Below are positions 37,143 through 45,172 of a DNA stretch of 64,000 bases, one piece after another (positions within the stretch are counted from its first letter, which is position 1; every line of letters begins with the position of its first letter). Under the pieces are notes generated by a model. It searched no databases. It was not told the origin of the DNA and worked only from the letters and a program-made list of their open reading frames with translations. The DNA is from Paragemmobacter straminiformis. GTDB lineage: Bacteria; Pseudomonadota; Alphaproteobacteria; Rhodobacterales; Rhodobacteraceae. Both the position numbers and the translations under genes were made by a program. Location of the stretch: assembly GCF_014243445.1 (NCBI RefSeq), contig NZ_JACLQD010000005.1, positions 124,001 through 188,000 on the forward strand, given 5' to 3'.

Positions 37143-37748
37143 ATGATGAACAGAACGAACAAGACGATCCTTGCCGCCGTGCTGCTGACTGCCGCCGCGG
37201 GTGCCGCCTTGGCACGGGGACCCGGCGACATGATGGGCGACATGATGGGCGGGGGCGAGGGCATGGGCCCGATGGCCCAGTTCGATTTCGCCGCCATCGA
37301 TGCCGACAAGGATGGCAAGATCACGCAGGCCGAAATGACGGCGTGGCGCGCCTCGCAGGTCATCGGGGTGGATGCGGACAAGGATGGCAAGCTGTCGGCC
37401 GACGAGCTGAAGGCCATGCATATGGCGCGCATGGAAGAGCGTGCCGCAAACATGGCGACGCAGATGATCGAGCGGCTCGACGTCGACGGTGACGGGTTGC
37501 TGGGCGTGGAAGAGATGGCCGCGCGTCCCGGCCCTGCGATGATGTTCGACCGGATCGACGCCGATGGCGACGGGGCGGTGACGCAGGAGGAAGTCGATGC
37601 CGCGCGTGCCGCGATGGCCGAGATGCGGGGGCAGGGCATGGGCGAGGGCCGTGGCATGGGCGAAGGCATGGGCCGTGGCATGGGTGCCGGGCATGGCATG
37701 GGCGAGGGGCATGGCCGGATGCGCGGCTGGTTCTTCGGCAACGAGTGA
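37143..37748 (+). CDS. Periplasmic EF-hand calcium-binding protein
   Basis: 201-aa secreted protein. The signal peptide MNRTNKTILAAVLLTAAAGA with cleavage near ALA is followed by four EF-hand loops: DADKDGKITQAE (about 51), DADKDGKLSADE (about 73), DVDGDGLLGVEE and DADGDGAVTQEE, each with the Dx[DK]xDG ligand pattern. The C-terminus is a Gly/Met repeat (GQGMGEGRGMGEGMGRGMGA) that could bind metals. GGAGAG precedes the double ATG. A terminator separates it from the ECF sigma gene, 88 bases on. Metal sensing for the sigma factor is an inference from position. Confidence 0.88.
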   Translation: MMNRTNKTILAAVLLTAAAGAALARGPGDMMGDMMGGGEGMGPMAQFDFAAIDADKDGKITQAEMTAWRASQVIGVDADKDGKLSADELKAMHMARMEERAANMATQMIERLDVDGDGLLGVEEMAARPGPAMMFDRIDADGDGAVTQEEVDAARAAMAEMRGQGMGEGRGMGEGMGRGMGAGHGMGEGHGRMRGWFFGNE

Positions 37749-37757
37749 CGTGACGGT

Positions 37758-37801
37758 CCCGCGCCCTGTCCGGTCTGGACGGGGCGCGGGCGGTTTTCTT
37801 T
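37758..37801 (+). terminator. Terminator after the EF-hand gene
   Basis: CCCGCGCCC with TGTCC extends to a stem with GGACGGGGCGCGGG (37758-37790), then CGGTTTTCTTTG. It would stop or attenuate transcription before the ECF sigma gene, so the sigma operon may have its own promoter. Confidence 0.7.
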
Positions 37802-37836
37802 GATTGGTCCCGCAGGACCGGCTATTCCGCATCAGG

Positions 37837-38433
37837 ATGGACATGCCCCGCGACAGTTTGGACGAGGTGACGGACGAGGCCTTGCTGGCCGCCTATGCTC
37901 GGGGCGAGGCTGCGGCGGCGCGGGCGCTGAGCTTGCGTCTGGTGCCGCGCGTGCTGGGCTATGCGGCGCGCCTGTTGGGCGACCGCGCCGAGGCCGAGGA
38001 TGTGGCGCAGGACGCGATGCTGCGGCTGTGGCGTGCGGCTCCGGGCTGGCGGGCGGGCGAGGCGCAGGTGACGACGTGGCTTTATCGCGTGGTGACCAAC
38101 CTTTGCACCGACCGTTTGCGGGGCCGCGTGCGGCGGCGGACCGATACGCTGGAGGATGCGCCCGAGGTGGCCGATGCCGCCAAGGGTGTCGAGGCGGGGC
38201 TGATCGAGGCCGACCGCATGGCGGCGCTGGATGCGGCGCTGGCCGAACTGCCCGAGCGGCAGCGGCAGGCGCTGGTGTTGCGGCATCTGGAGGGGTTGTC
38301 GAACCCCGAGATCGCCGTGGTGATGGACATAGGGGTAGAGGCGGTCGAAAGTTTGACCGCCCGCGCCAAACGCGCCCTTGCGGCCCTGCTTGCGGGGCGG
38401 CGGGACGATCTTGGATATGGGGACGAGGTGTGA
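37837..38433 (+). CDS. ECF-type RNA polymerase sigma factor
   Basis: 198-aa sigma-70 family member with region 2 (ALLAAYARGEAAAARALSLR to AEDVAQDAMLRLWRAAPG) and region 4 (LPERQRQALVLRHLEGLSNP, EIAVVMDIGVEAVESLTARA), and no region 3 or 1.1. ECF sigma factors direct envelope or metal-stress regulons. The start is probably ATG 37837 or 37843; the open frame to 37804 begins at a TTG within the terminator tail. The next gene is only two bases away, so sigma and its partner are co-made. Confidence 0.88.
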   Translation: MDMPRDSLDEVTDEALLAAYARGEAAAARALSLRLVPRVLGYAARLLGDRAEAEDVAQDAMLRLWRAAPGWRAGEAQVTTWLYRVVTNLCTDRLRGRVRRRTDTLEDAPEVADAAKGVEAGLIEADRMAALDAALAELPERQRQALVLRHLEGLSNPEIAVVMDIGVEAVESLTARAKRALAALLAGRRDDLGYGDEV

Positions 38434-38435
38434 AG

Positions 38436-38789
38436 ATGGCACAGGATGATCTGGACGATCTGTTCGCCGCGGCGCGGTCGCGGCCCTTGGTGCCTTCGGA
38501 GGCGCTGATGGCGCGGGTGCTGGCGGATGCGATGGCCGAGCAGCCGAAAGCGGCGGCGGTGCGCGCGGCTGTGGCCCCTGCGCGGCGCGGGGGATGGTTT
38601 GCGGGCTTTGCCGAGGTCTTTGGCGGCTTTGGCGCGCTGGCGGGTGTGGGAGGTGCTGCGGTGGCGGGGCTGGTTCTGGGCTTTGTGCAGCCGGCGACGG
38701 TGACGGATTTCGCGGACAGTCTGCTGGGGGCCGAGGTGACGAGCGTCACGCTGATCCCCAGCGCCGACGCGCTGATGGTCGAGGAGTGA
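38436..38789 (+). CDS. Single-pass membrane protein downstream of ECF sigma (possible anti-sigma)
   Basis: 117 aa. An N-terminal cytoplasmic part (MAQDDLDDLFAAARSRPLVP with helices to about residue 45) precedes a hydrophobic Gly/Ala/Val helix (about 62-88, LAGVGGAAVAGLVLGFVQPA) and a short periplasmic tail. This layout (small cytoplasmic head, one helix, two bases after the sigma gene) is that of an anti-sigma factor, but there is no zinc-binding ZAS motif and no homology I can name. It lies five bases before the metal-sensor gene. Confidence 0.75.
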   Translation: MAQDDLDDLFAAARSRPLVPSEALMARVLADAMAEQPKAAAVRAAVAPARRGGWFAGFAEVFGGFGALAGVGGAAVAGLVLGFVQPATVTDFADSLLGAEVTSVTLIPSADALMVEE

Positions 38790-38794
38790 CGGGA

Positions 38795-39418
38795 ATGGGC
38801 GAGAACGCGGAAAACGGCCAGACGCCGGAGGCCGGACCCGGCCCGACGCCGGCTTGGGCGGCGGGCATGGCGGCAGCTCCGGAAGGGGGCAAGCAGTCGG
38901 ACGGGGGCGAGCAGTCGGGCGGGGGCAAGCCTTCGGGCCGGGGCGTGCGGATCGCGCTGGCGGTTTCGGTGGCGCTGAACCTGCTGATCGTCGGGCTGGT
39001 CGCGGGGGCGGTGCTGCGCGACGGCGGGCCGCGCGGGCGGATGATGGGAGAGCTGGATTTCGGACCCTTTACCGAGGCGCTGACGCGCGAGGACCGCGAC
39101 GCGTTGCGGCAGGCCTTTGTCGAGCGGATGCCCGACATGCGCGACATGCGGCGGCAGATGCGGACCGATTTTGCAGCACTTCTGGCGGCGCTGCGGGCCG
39201 AGCCTTTTGATCCGGCGGCGCTGCGCGAGGTGATGGCGAACCAGTCGTCGCGGATGCAGGAGCGGTTGCAGATCGGCCAGTCGTTGATGCTGGAGCGCCT
39301 CGAGGCGATGTCGCCCGAGGCGCGGGCGGCCTTTGCCGACCGGCTGGAAGAGCGGTTGCGCCACGGGCCGCGCGGCGGGATGGGTGACGCGATGGGCGGC
39401 GGCGCGCCGAAGGGCTGA
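38795..39418 (+). CDS. Periplasmic heavy-metal sensor/resistance domain protein
   Basis: 207-aa membrane-anchored protein. The N-terminal 50 residues are a Gly/Ser/Asp-rich cytoplasmic spacer, with a helix at about 51-73 (VRIALAVSVALNLLIVGLVA). The periplasmic helical hairpin follows (LTREDRDALRQAFVERMPDM, RQMRTDFAALLAALRAEPFD and SPEARAAFADRLEERLRHG) and resembles the Metal_resist/CnrX-CpxP family. It probably works with the upstream sigma and membrane proteins to sense periplasmic metal or envelope stress. The last 15 residues are Gly/Met-rich. RBS-like GGGA lies just before the ATG. Confidence 0.82.
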   Translation: MGENAENGQTPEAGPGPTPAWAAGMAAAPEGGKQSDGGEQSGGGKPSGRGVRIALAVSVALNLLIVGLVAGAVLRDGGPRGRMMGELDFGPFTEALTREDRDALRQAFVERMPDMRDMRRQMRTDFAALLAALRAEPFDPAALREVMANQSSRMQERLQIGQSLMLERLEAMSPEARAAFADRLEERLRHGPRGGMGDAMGGGAPKG

Positions 39419-39514
39419 GGCCGCGCGGCGCGGGCCGGGGCGGCTTGCGCCGAGCGTGGCTTTCAGGCGGGCGGCTAGCGGGATGCTAGCGGGCGGGGCG
39501 GGCAGAGGCGGCTG

Positions 39515-40867
39515 TCAGATGGCGGCGGCGCGCAGGTCTGTCGCGACGCGGTTGCGCCCCTTGGCCTTGGCCGAGAACAGGGCGCGGTCGGCGCGGTCGA
39601 TCAGCCGGTCGAGGGTTTCGCCGCCCCTGCCGATGGCAAGGCCGACCGAGACGGTGACGGTGACGGGCGGGCTGCCGGGGACGGAAACCGGCGCGGATTT
39701 TACCGCATCGCAAAGGCGCTGGGCGGTGCGGCGGGCATCGGACAGGTCGAGGCAGGGCAGGGCGAGCAGGAATTCCTCGCCCCCGATGCGGGCGATGAGA
39801 TCCTCGGGGCGGAGGTTTGCGGCGAGGCTGCGGGCGACCGAGACGAGAACGCGGTCGCCGATGCCGTGGCCGAAGCGGTCGTTGACCGATTTGAACCGGT
39901 CGATATCGACCAGCATCAGCGCGAAAGGTGTCGCCGTGCGATGCGCCGTCGCTGCGATGTTGCCAAGTTCGGCCAGCGCGTAGCGGCGGTTGTGCAGGCC
40001 CGTCAACGGGTCGGTCATGGCAAGGCGCAGGCTGTCGCGCAGCGAGAGGCGGCGCTCTTCGGCGGCGCGGGTCCGGCGGATCAGGGCCGAGAGGCGCAGG
40101 GCGAGTTCTTCGGGATCGACGCTGCTGGGCAGGACTTCGTCGGCGCCGAGGTCGAAGGCCATCGCGGCCTGTTTCGCGCCATCGCACAAAAGCACCACGC
40201 CCGCATGGCTGGTGGCGGTGCGGGTGCGGATTTCCGAGACGAAATGCAGGCCGTTGCTGGCGCCATCGTCGAGGACGAAGGCTTCGGGCTGAGCGGCGGC
40301 GATGCCGGGATGGGCCAGAACCTCCTCGCGGCTGAGGGGGGTGACGCAATGGCCGGTGCGGCGGGCCAGATCGCGGGCGAGGCGCAGGCGGTCTTCGGTG
40401 CGGCGGGTGACGACCGCGACGAAGCCGGGCCGTTCGAAGGTGGCGGGCGGATCGGCCATGTCGTTGCCCGGCGCATCGGCTGCGGCGGGTGTGTCGGACT
40501 GGCGGCGCAACAGGCTGCGGATGCGGGCGAGCAGCAATTCGTCGTTGACGGGTTTGGTGAGGATGTCGTCGGCCCCGGCGCCGAGGGCTTCGAGGCGGGA
40601 GGTGCGGTCGGTTGCGGCGGTCAGGACGATCACCGGCACATCGCGCCGCGCGCGGCTGCGGCGCAGGGTGGCCAGAACCTCGAGCCCCGACATGTCGGGC
40701 AGGTCGAGGTCGAGCAGGACGAGGTCGGGCGCTTCCTCGCGCAGGGCGGCTATGGCGCTTGCGCCGTCGGGGGCGGCGAGCGGGGTGTAGAAGGCAAGCC
40801 CCAGTTTCGCCCGCAGGACGATGCGGGTGATGGGACAATCCTCGACGATCAGAATCCTGCCTGCCAT
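39515..40867 (-). CDS. pleD: PleD-type response regulator diguanylate cyclase
   Basis: 450-aa c-di-GMP synthase with REC-REC-GGDEF layout, as in Caulobacter PleD. The first receiver (residues 1-120) has ILIVEDCPITRIVLR, phospho-acceptor LVLLDLDLPDMSG (Asp about 53) and the lysine in DDILTKPVN. The second receiver (about 148-265) is degenerate. The GGDEF domain (about 285-440) has DPLTGLHNRRYAL and the active site ARIGGEEFLLAL, with an intact inhibitory I-site RPED five residues earlier. It is therefore probably active and product-inhibited. PleD controls the motile-to-sessile transition in relatives. Confidence 0.92.
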   Translation of the reverse strand: MAGRILIVEDCPITRIVLRAKLGLAFYTPLAAPDGASAIAALREEAPDLVLLDLDLPDMSGLEVLATLRRSRARRDVPVIVLTAATDRTSRLEALGAGADDILTKPVNDELLLARIRSLLRRQSDTPAAADAPGNDMADPPATFERPGFVAVVTRRTEDRLRLARDLARRTGHCVTPLSREEVLAHPGIAAAQPEAFVLDDGASNGLHFVSEIRTRTATSHAGVVLLCDGAKQAAMAFDLGADEVLPSSVDPEELALRLSALIRRTRAAEERRLSLRDSLRLAMTDPLTGLHNRRYALAELGNIAATAHRTATPFALMLVDIDRFKSVNDRFGHGIGDRVLVSVARSLAANLRPEDLIARIGGEEFLLALPCLDLSDARRTAQRLCDAVKSAPVSVPGSPPVTVTVSVGLAIGRGGETLDRLIDRADRALFSAKAKGRNRVATDLRAAAI

Positions 40868-41036
40868 TCCGGCCCTGCCACACCGCTTCTTGCGCCGGTC
40901 GCCCCTGCGCGTTTTTTGCCCGTGCCGGGCTGACTTGGTTCACAGAATCCTTCCAAAGGGTTAATCAAAGGTTTCCAGACTGGTGCCAATTCGAGTCAAA
41001 CTTGGCTGCGACGGCGGGAAATTGTGGATAAGACGG

Positions 41037-41315
41037 ATGAGACAGGAACAGGCCGAGACGGTGGGGTTGCAGGCGCTTGCCTGGTTGGCGGGAGAGGACG
41101 AGTTGTTCGGCAGCTTCCTTGGCGCGTCGGGGGCGGGGGCTGAGGATGTGGCCGCCGCCGCGGGGCGGCCCGAGTTCCTTGGGTCGGTGCTTGATTTCGT
41201 GATGATGGAGGACGCCTGGGTCATGGCGTTCTGCGATGCGTCGGGGCTGGCCTATACGGTGCCGATGGCGGCGCGGGCGGCCCTGCCGGGCGGGCAGACT
41301 GTGCATTGGACCTGA
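41037..41315 (+). CDS. DUF3572 family protein
   Basis: 92-aa alphaproteobacterial protein of unknown function. It begins MRQEQAETVGLQALAWLAGE, then DELFGSFLGASGAGAEDVAA and FLGSVLDFVMMEDAWVMAFC, characteristic of DUF3572. It is soluble and helical. The ATG at 41037 is chosen over the upstream frame (which gives basic residues), but no strong ribosome site is seen. It is divergent from pleD; relatives are often beside pleD, so a link to c-di-GMP signalling is possible. Confidence 0.85.
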   Translation: MRQEQAETVGLQALAWLAGEDELFGSFLGASGAGAEDVAAAAGRPEFLGSVLDFVMMEDAWVMAFCDASGLAYTVPMAARAALPGGQTVHWT

Positions 41316-41344
41316 CGCGGCGCTTGCGGCAACCGTTGCGCCGT

Positions 41345-41366
41345 GAGTATTTGGGCAAGGCTGAAG
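41345..41366 (+). repeat. Dispersed GAGTATTT element, copy 3
   Basis: GAGTATTTGGGCAAGGCTGA plus AG, identical in core to copies at 51214 and 53879. It lies between the DUF3572 and HAD genes, followed 8 bases later by a partial echo (GCAGGTTTGAAGCGG). It lacks the upstream hairpin of other copies. Confidence 0.8.
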
Positions 41367-41416
41367 CGGGCAGGTTTGAAGCGGGCCGGGTTGGGGTCTG
41401 CGGTAAAGGGGACGGA

Positions 41417-42112
41417 ATGATCGACGGCATCATCTTCGACAAGGACGGGACGCTGTTCGATTTCCGCGCGAGCTGGGGCGGATGGGCGCGGCATCTGTTG
41501 CGCGATCTGGCGCGGGACGCGGAACATGCGCGCGAGATGGGGGCTGCCATCGGTTTTGACGTGGAGAGCGGGCAGTTCGCCCCCGACAGCCCCGTGATCG
41601 CGGCGACCGCGGCGGATATCGCGGCCTGCCTGCTGCCGCATATGACGGGGCGGAGCCATGCCGAGGTGATGGCCGAGATCAACGCGCGGGCGGCGGTGGC
41701 GGCGATGGCGCCTTCGGTGCCGCTGCGGCCGCTGTTGGGCGTGCTGAAGGCGCGGGGGCTGCGCGTGGGGCTGGCCACGAACGACACCGAGGCACCCGCC
41801 CGGGCGCATCTGGCGGCGCATGACATCACGGAGTTCTTCGATTTCGTCGCGGGCTACGATTCGGGCTATGGCGCGAAGCCGGGGCCGGGGATGTGCGCGG
41901 CATTCGCCAAGCGTTTCGGTTTCGATCCGGCGCGGGTGGTGATGGTGGGCGACAGCCGCCACGACCTCGAGGCGGGGCGCGCGGCGGGAATGCGGACGGT
42001 GGCGGTGCTGACCGGTGTCGCGGGGAGCGAGGAGCTGGCGCCGCATGCCGATGCGGTGCTGGCCGATATCGGCGGCTTGCCCGCCTGGCTGGACGGTCTG
42101 CAGGCCGCCTGA
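41417..42112 (+). CDS. HAD-superfamily phosphatase (phosphoglycolate phosphatase-like)
   Basis: 231-aa haloacid dehalogenase-type hydrolase. Motif I is MIDGIIFDKDGTLFDF (nucleophile Asp 8), motif II LATNDTEAPARAH, motif III KPGPGMCAAF, and motif IV VVMVGDSRHDLEAGRAA. The helical cap (about 18-85) is of C1 type. The DKDGT motif has Lys between the Asp residues, unlike the usual DxDGT, but this is frequent in this branch. The ATG at 41417 follows GGGGACGGA. The substrate is likely a small phosphorylated metabolite; I cannot specify it. Confidence 0.88.
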   Translation: MIDGIIFDKDGTLFDFRASWGGWARHLLRDLARDAEHAREMGAAIGFDVESGQFAPDSPVIAATAADIAACLLPHMTGRSHAEVMAEINARAAVAAMAPSVPLRPLLGVLKARGLRVGLATNDTEAPARAHLAAHDITEFFDFVAGYDSGYGAKPGPGMCAAFAKRFGFDPARVVMVGDSRHDLEAGRAAGMRTVAVLTGVAGSEELAPHADAVLADIGGLPAWLDGLQAA

Positions 42113-42243
42113 GGCGGGCGCAGCCGGTCCATTGCGGAAAAACGACGCAATCGCGTCGGGGACGGAGTGTCGCCGCGCCCCCTCATTCGCCATGTTGTGC
42201 GAAAGCCCGTCTCAGCGGGCGGGAAAAGACCGGGAGAGACCTG

Positions 42244-43800
42244 ATGAACGACGAGCCGGGACGCAAACGTCGCGCCGGAGGCCGCGCCGGCAACAAGATC
42301 CGTGCGGGCAGCGCCGTCATCGACCAGATGCCGTGGCGCATTCCGGTCAACCCCGATGCGCCGGTCGAGCCACTGGACGCCGATGCGGTCGAGCGCATGC
42401 ACAAGACCGCGATGCGGATCCTGCGCGAGTTGGGGATCGAGTTCCTGAACCCCGACGCGGTGGCGATCCTGAAGCAGGCGGGGTGCAAGGTCGAGGGCAC
42501 CAACGTCAAGATGGACGAGGATTTCGTCATGGAGATGCTGTCGCATGCTCCGGAAAGCTTCACCATCACGCCGCGCAATCCGGACCGGGAGCTGGTCATC
42601 GGCGGCAAGCACATGGTCTTTGTCAACGTCTCGTCGCCGCCGAATGCATGGGACCTCGAACGCGGCAAGCGGTCGGGCGATTTCGAGACCTTCAAGGAAT
42701 TCATCAAGCTGACGCAGTATTTCAACTGCATCCACATCGCGGGGGGCTATCCGGTCGAGCCGATCGACATCCACCCTTCGGTCCGCCACCTCGACTGCCT
42801 TTACGAGAAGCTGACGCTGACGGACAAGGTGGTGCATGCCTACAGCCTTGGCGCCGAGCGGGTCGAGGATGTGATGGAGATGACCCGGATCGCGGGGGGG
42901 CTGAGCGAGGAGGAGTTCCGGGCCAAGCCGCGGATGTATACCAACATCAACTCGGTCAGCCCGCTGAAGCATGATTACCCGATGCTGGACGGGGCGATGC
43001 GGCTTGCGAGGCGCGGTCAGCCCGTGGTGGTGACGCCCTTCACGCTTGCCGGGGCGATGGCGCCCGTCACCATGGCGGGGGCGGTGGCGCTGTCGCTGGC
43101 CGAGGCGCTGGCGGCGGTGGCGCTGCTGCAATACATCAACCCCGGTTGCCCCGTGGCGATCGGCACCTTTACCAGCAACGTCGACATGAAATCGGGCGCG
43201 CCCGCCTTTGGCACGCCGGAATACATGCGCGCGACGCAGATGACGGGGCAGATGGTGCGGCGCTACAAGCTGCCGATGCGGTCCTCGGGGGTTTGCGCGG
43301 CCAACGTGCCGGACGGGCAGGCGATGTGGGAGACGTCGAACAGCCTTTGGGCTGCGGTGCAGTCGGGAACCAACATGGTCTACCACGCGGCGGGATGGCT
43401 CGAGGGGGGGCTGATCGCCAGCCCCGAGAAATTCGTGATGGATTGCGAAGTCTTGCAGATGATCCAGCGCTATTTCGAGGAAGCGACCTTTGCCACGACC
43501 GATGACGACCTTGCGTTCGATGCGATCAAGGAAGTCGGGCCGGGGGGGCATTACTTCGGCTGCCAGCACACGCAGGAGCGATACACCACGGCGTTCTATG
43601 CGCCCTTTGTGAGCGACTGGCGGAACTACGAGGCGTGGCAGCTGGACGGGTCGGTCTGGACCGCGGAACGGGCGCACCGGATCTACAAGCAGATCCTGGA
43701 GGAATTCGAGGCGCCGCCGATGGATGGCGCGCATCAGGAAGAGCTGCGCCGCTTTGTTGCCAAGCGCAAGCAGGAGGGCGGGGCGCCGACCGACTTCTGA
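42244..43800 (+). CDS. Trimethylamine methyltransferase (MttB) family protein
   Basis: 518-aa corrinoid-dependent methyltransferase superfamily member. The MttB-like TIM barrel begins PLDADAVERMHKTAMRILRE, with GIEFLNPDAVAILKQAGCKV, NVSSPPNAWDLERGKRSGDF, TNINSVSPLKHDYPMLDGAM and AGWLEGGLIASPEKFVMDCE. It has no in-frame amber, so it is a non-pyrrolysine member; the nearest described activities are glycine betaine and proline betaine demethylases. GGGAGAG precedes the ATG. No corrinoid protein or reactivase is adjacent, so the methyl acceptor is encoded elsewhere. A strong terminator follows. Confidence 0.88.
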   Translation: MNDEPGRKRRAGGRAGNKIRAGSAVIDQMPWRIPVNPDAPVEPLDADAVERMHKTAMRILRELGIEFLNPDAVAILKQAGCKVEGTNVKMDEDFVMEMLSHAPESFTITPRNPDRELVIGGKHMVFVNVSSPPNAWDLERGKRSGDFETFKEFIKLTQYFNCIHIAGGYPVEPIDIHPSVRHLDCLYEKLTLTDKVVHAYSLGAERVEDVMEMTRIAGGLSEEEFRAKPRMYTNINSVSPLKHDYPMLDGAMRLARRGQPVVVTPFTLAGAMAPVTMAGAVALSLAEALAAVALLQYINPGCPVAIGTFTSNVDMKSGAPAFGTPEYMRATQMTGQMVRRYKLPMRSSGVCAANVPDGQAMWETSNSLWAAVQSGTNMVYHAAGWLEGGLIASPEKFVMDCEVLQMIQRYFEEATFATTDDDLAFDAIKEVGPGGHYFGCQHTQERYTTAFYAPFVSDWRNYEAWQLDGSVWTAERAHRIYKQILEEFEAPPMDGAHQEELRRFVAKRKQEGGAPTDF

Positions 43801-43831
43801 GGCGGGGCCTTTGTGCTGACGGGTCGGAATG

Positions 43832-43865
43832 GCCCCCTTTTCCGCCGCGGAAGAGGGGGCTTTTT
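43832..43865 (+). terminator. Intrinsic terminator after the MttB-family gene
   Basis: GCCCCCTTTTCC, loop GCCGC, GGAAGAGGGGGC, then TTTTTCTTG. A 12-bp stem with one G-U pair and a five-T run. Confidence 0.92.
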
Positions 43866-43889
43866 CTTGCGCGGTTTCCGCGTCGGGCC

Positions 43890-44029
43890 GCTGTTGCGCG
43901 CGGGGTGGCCGCTGCCGCGCGGGGGGCCGATGCCGCGCGGGGTGGCCGATGCCGCGCGGGGGGCCGATGCCGCGCGGGGGGCCGTCTGCCCCCCGCACCC
44001 CCCGAGGATATTTGTGCGGGTGTGAAAGG
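43890..44029. repeat. 18-19 bp tandem repeat followed by dispersed element copy 4
   Basis: About five tandem units of GCCGATGCCGCGCGGGG plus one or two bases (starts at 43908, 43926, 43945, 43963 and 43981). They run straight into the hairpin GGGGGGC-CGTCT-GCCCCCC (43976-43994) and a diverged core GAGGATATTTGTGCGGGTGT (from 44004). It lies in the convergent gap between the MttB and EEP genes. The tandem units may have grown by slippage. Confidence 0.7.
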
Positions 44030-44116
44030 GGGGGCGGCGTTCGTTGCGGTGGCGGGCGGGGATGGTGGGGCCGGGGAATGTGTGGGATAATGGGGGCGGA
44101 AGGGGCGCGGGACGTG

Positions 44117-45172
44117 TCAGGGAAGGTCGAGCGTCACGGGGAAGTGGTCGGAGGCGTCGAGCAGGGCTTCGGGCAGGCCTGCGATGGCGGCGGTGGCGCG
44201 GTCGTTGAGCGGGTGCCAGATGCGCCAGTGCGGGCCGCGGGCGGCGAGATCGGGCGAGACCATGATGAAATCGAGAAGCGCCTCGAGCCATTGGTCGGGC
44301 GTGGGGACGTAGAAGCGGGCGGTCGAGGGGGCGAGGCCGATGCGCTGGGCAAGCTCCATGCTGGCGTGGGGGTCGAAGAGGCGGCGCTCGGGCGAGAGGG
44401 TGGTGCCGAGGACGACCTCGACCCCCGAGCGGCCGAAGAGCTTTTCGTATTCGTCCAGACCGGGGCCGTCGTTCAGGTCGCCCATCACGATCAGGCTTTC
44501 CCCCGCCGCGAGGTGGCCATCGATGCGCTGGCGCAGCCAGATGCATTCGGCAAGCTGTTTGCGGCGGTTGTCGATGGCGATGCGCAGGCCTTCGGCCGGG
44601 CTGTGGTAGCCGTGGGCGGCCTTGGATTTGGCGTGGACGCCGATCAGGCGCAGGTCGCGCCCCGGTATGGCAAGGGCGATTTCGAGCGGGGGTTTGGAAA
44701 AGCGGATCTGTTCGCTGACGCCATCGGCGTCGAGGTCATAGCGGAAGGTGCCGTCGAAGCGCGGCGCGCCGTGTGCGCCGCGTTTGGGGCTGGGCGGGCC
44801 TTTTGGGTCGTGGCGGGCGGCGATGCGCAGGGGGTCGTAGAGGAAGGCGATTTCCTGTTCGGTGCCGGACATGAAGCCGGTGAGGGCCTTGGTCGTGCGC
44901 AGGCCCGCGCTGGCGGCGAAGCGTTCGAGCGCCGTGACGGTCGACCGCCGCGTGCCGGTGTCGGGGGCTTCGATCACCATGATGCCATCGGCGTCGAGGG
45001 CGGCGAAGACGGTGCGCAGCGCGGCAAGCTGGCGGGCGCGCGAGAGGCCGTAGCGGTGCGAGGGGCCGTCGTCGTCTTGCGGGTTGCCCGCATCGTCGAA
45101 GAGGCTGTTGAACCATTCGACGTTATAGGTCGCAAGGCGGAGCGGGCGGGGGGCCGGGGCTGCGGGTTCCAT
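44117..45172 (-). CDS. Endonuclease/exonuclease/phosphatase (EEP) family protein
   Basis: 351-aa DNase I-like phosphoesterase. Metal and catalytic residues appear in LRLATYNVEWFNSLFDDAGN (Asn and Glu), DADGIMVIEAPDTGT (Glu), IGVHAKSKAAHGYHSPAEG, VMGDLNDGPGLDEYEKLFG (DxN) and LDASDHFPVTLDLP (SDH). The set is complete, so it should be active. There is no signal peptide, so it is cytoplasmic. The ATG overlaps the stop of the TerB-DnaJ gene by one base (TGATG), indicating coupling. The substrate (DNA, RNA or phosphoester) is not clear. Confidence 0.88.
   Translation of the reverse strand: MEPAAPAPRPLRLATYNVEWFNSLFDDAGNPQDDDGPSHRYGLSRARQLAALRTVFAALDADGIMVIEAPDTGTRRSTVTALERFAASAGLRTTKALTGFMSGTEQEIAFLYDPLRIAARHDPKGPPSPKRGAHGAPRFDGTFRYDLDADGVSEQIRFSKPPLEIALAIPGRDLRLIGVHAKSKAAHGYHSPAEGLRIAIDNRRKQLAECIWLRQRIDGHLAAGESLIVMGDLNDGPGLDEYEKLFGRSGVEVVLGTTLSPERRLFDPHASMELAQRIGLAPSTARFYVPTPDQWLEALLDFIMVSPDLAARGPHWRIWHPLNDRATAAIAGLPEALLDASDHFPVTLDLP

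Noticed and set aside
40950-41000. CtrA-type site before DUF3572
   Set aside because: Only a single TTAA half-site is seen; the second half (TTAA-N7-TTAA) is missing.
42244-43800. Pyrrolysine-containing MttB
   Set aside because: There is no in-frame TAG within the conserved region; the frame is open from the ATG to its TGA.
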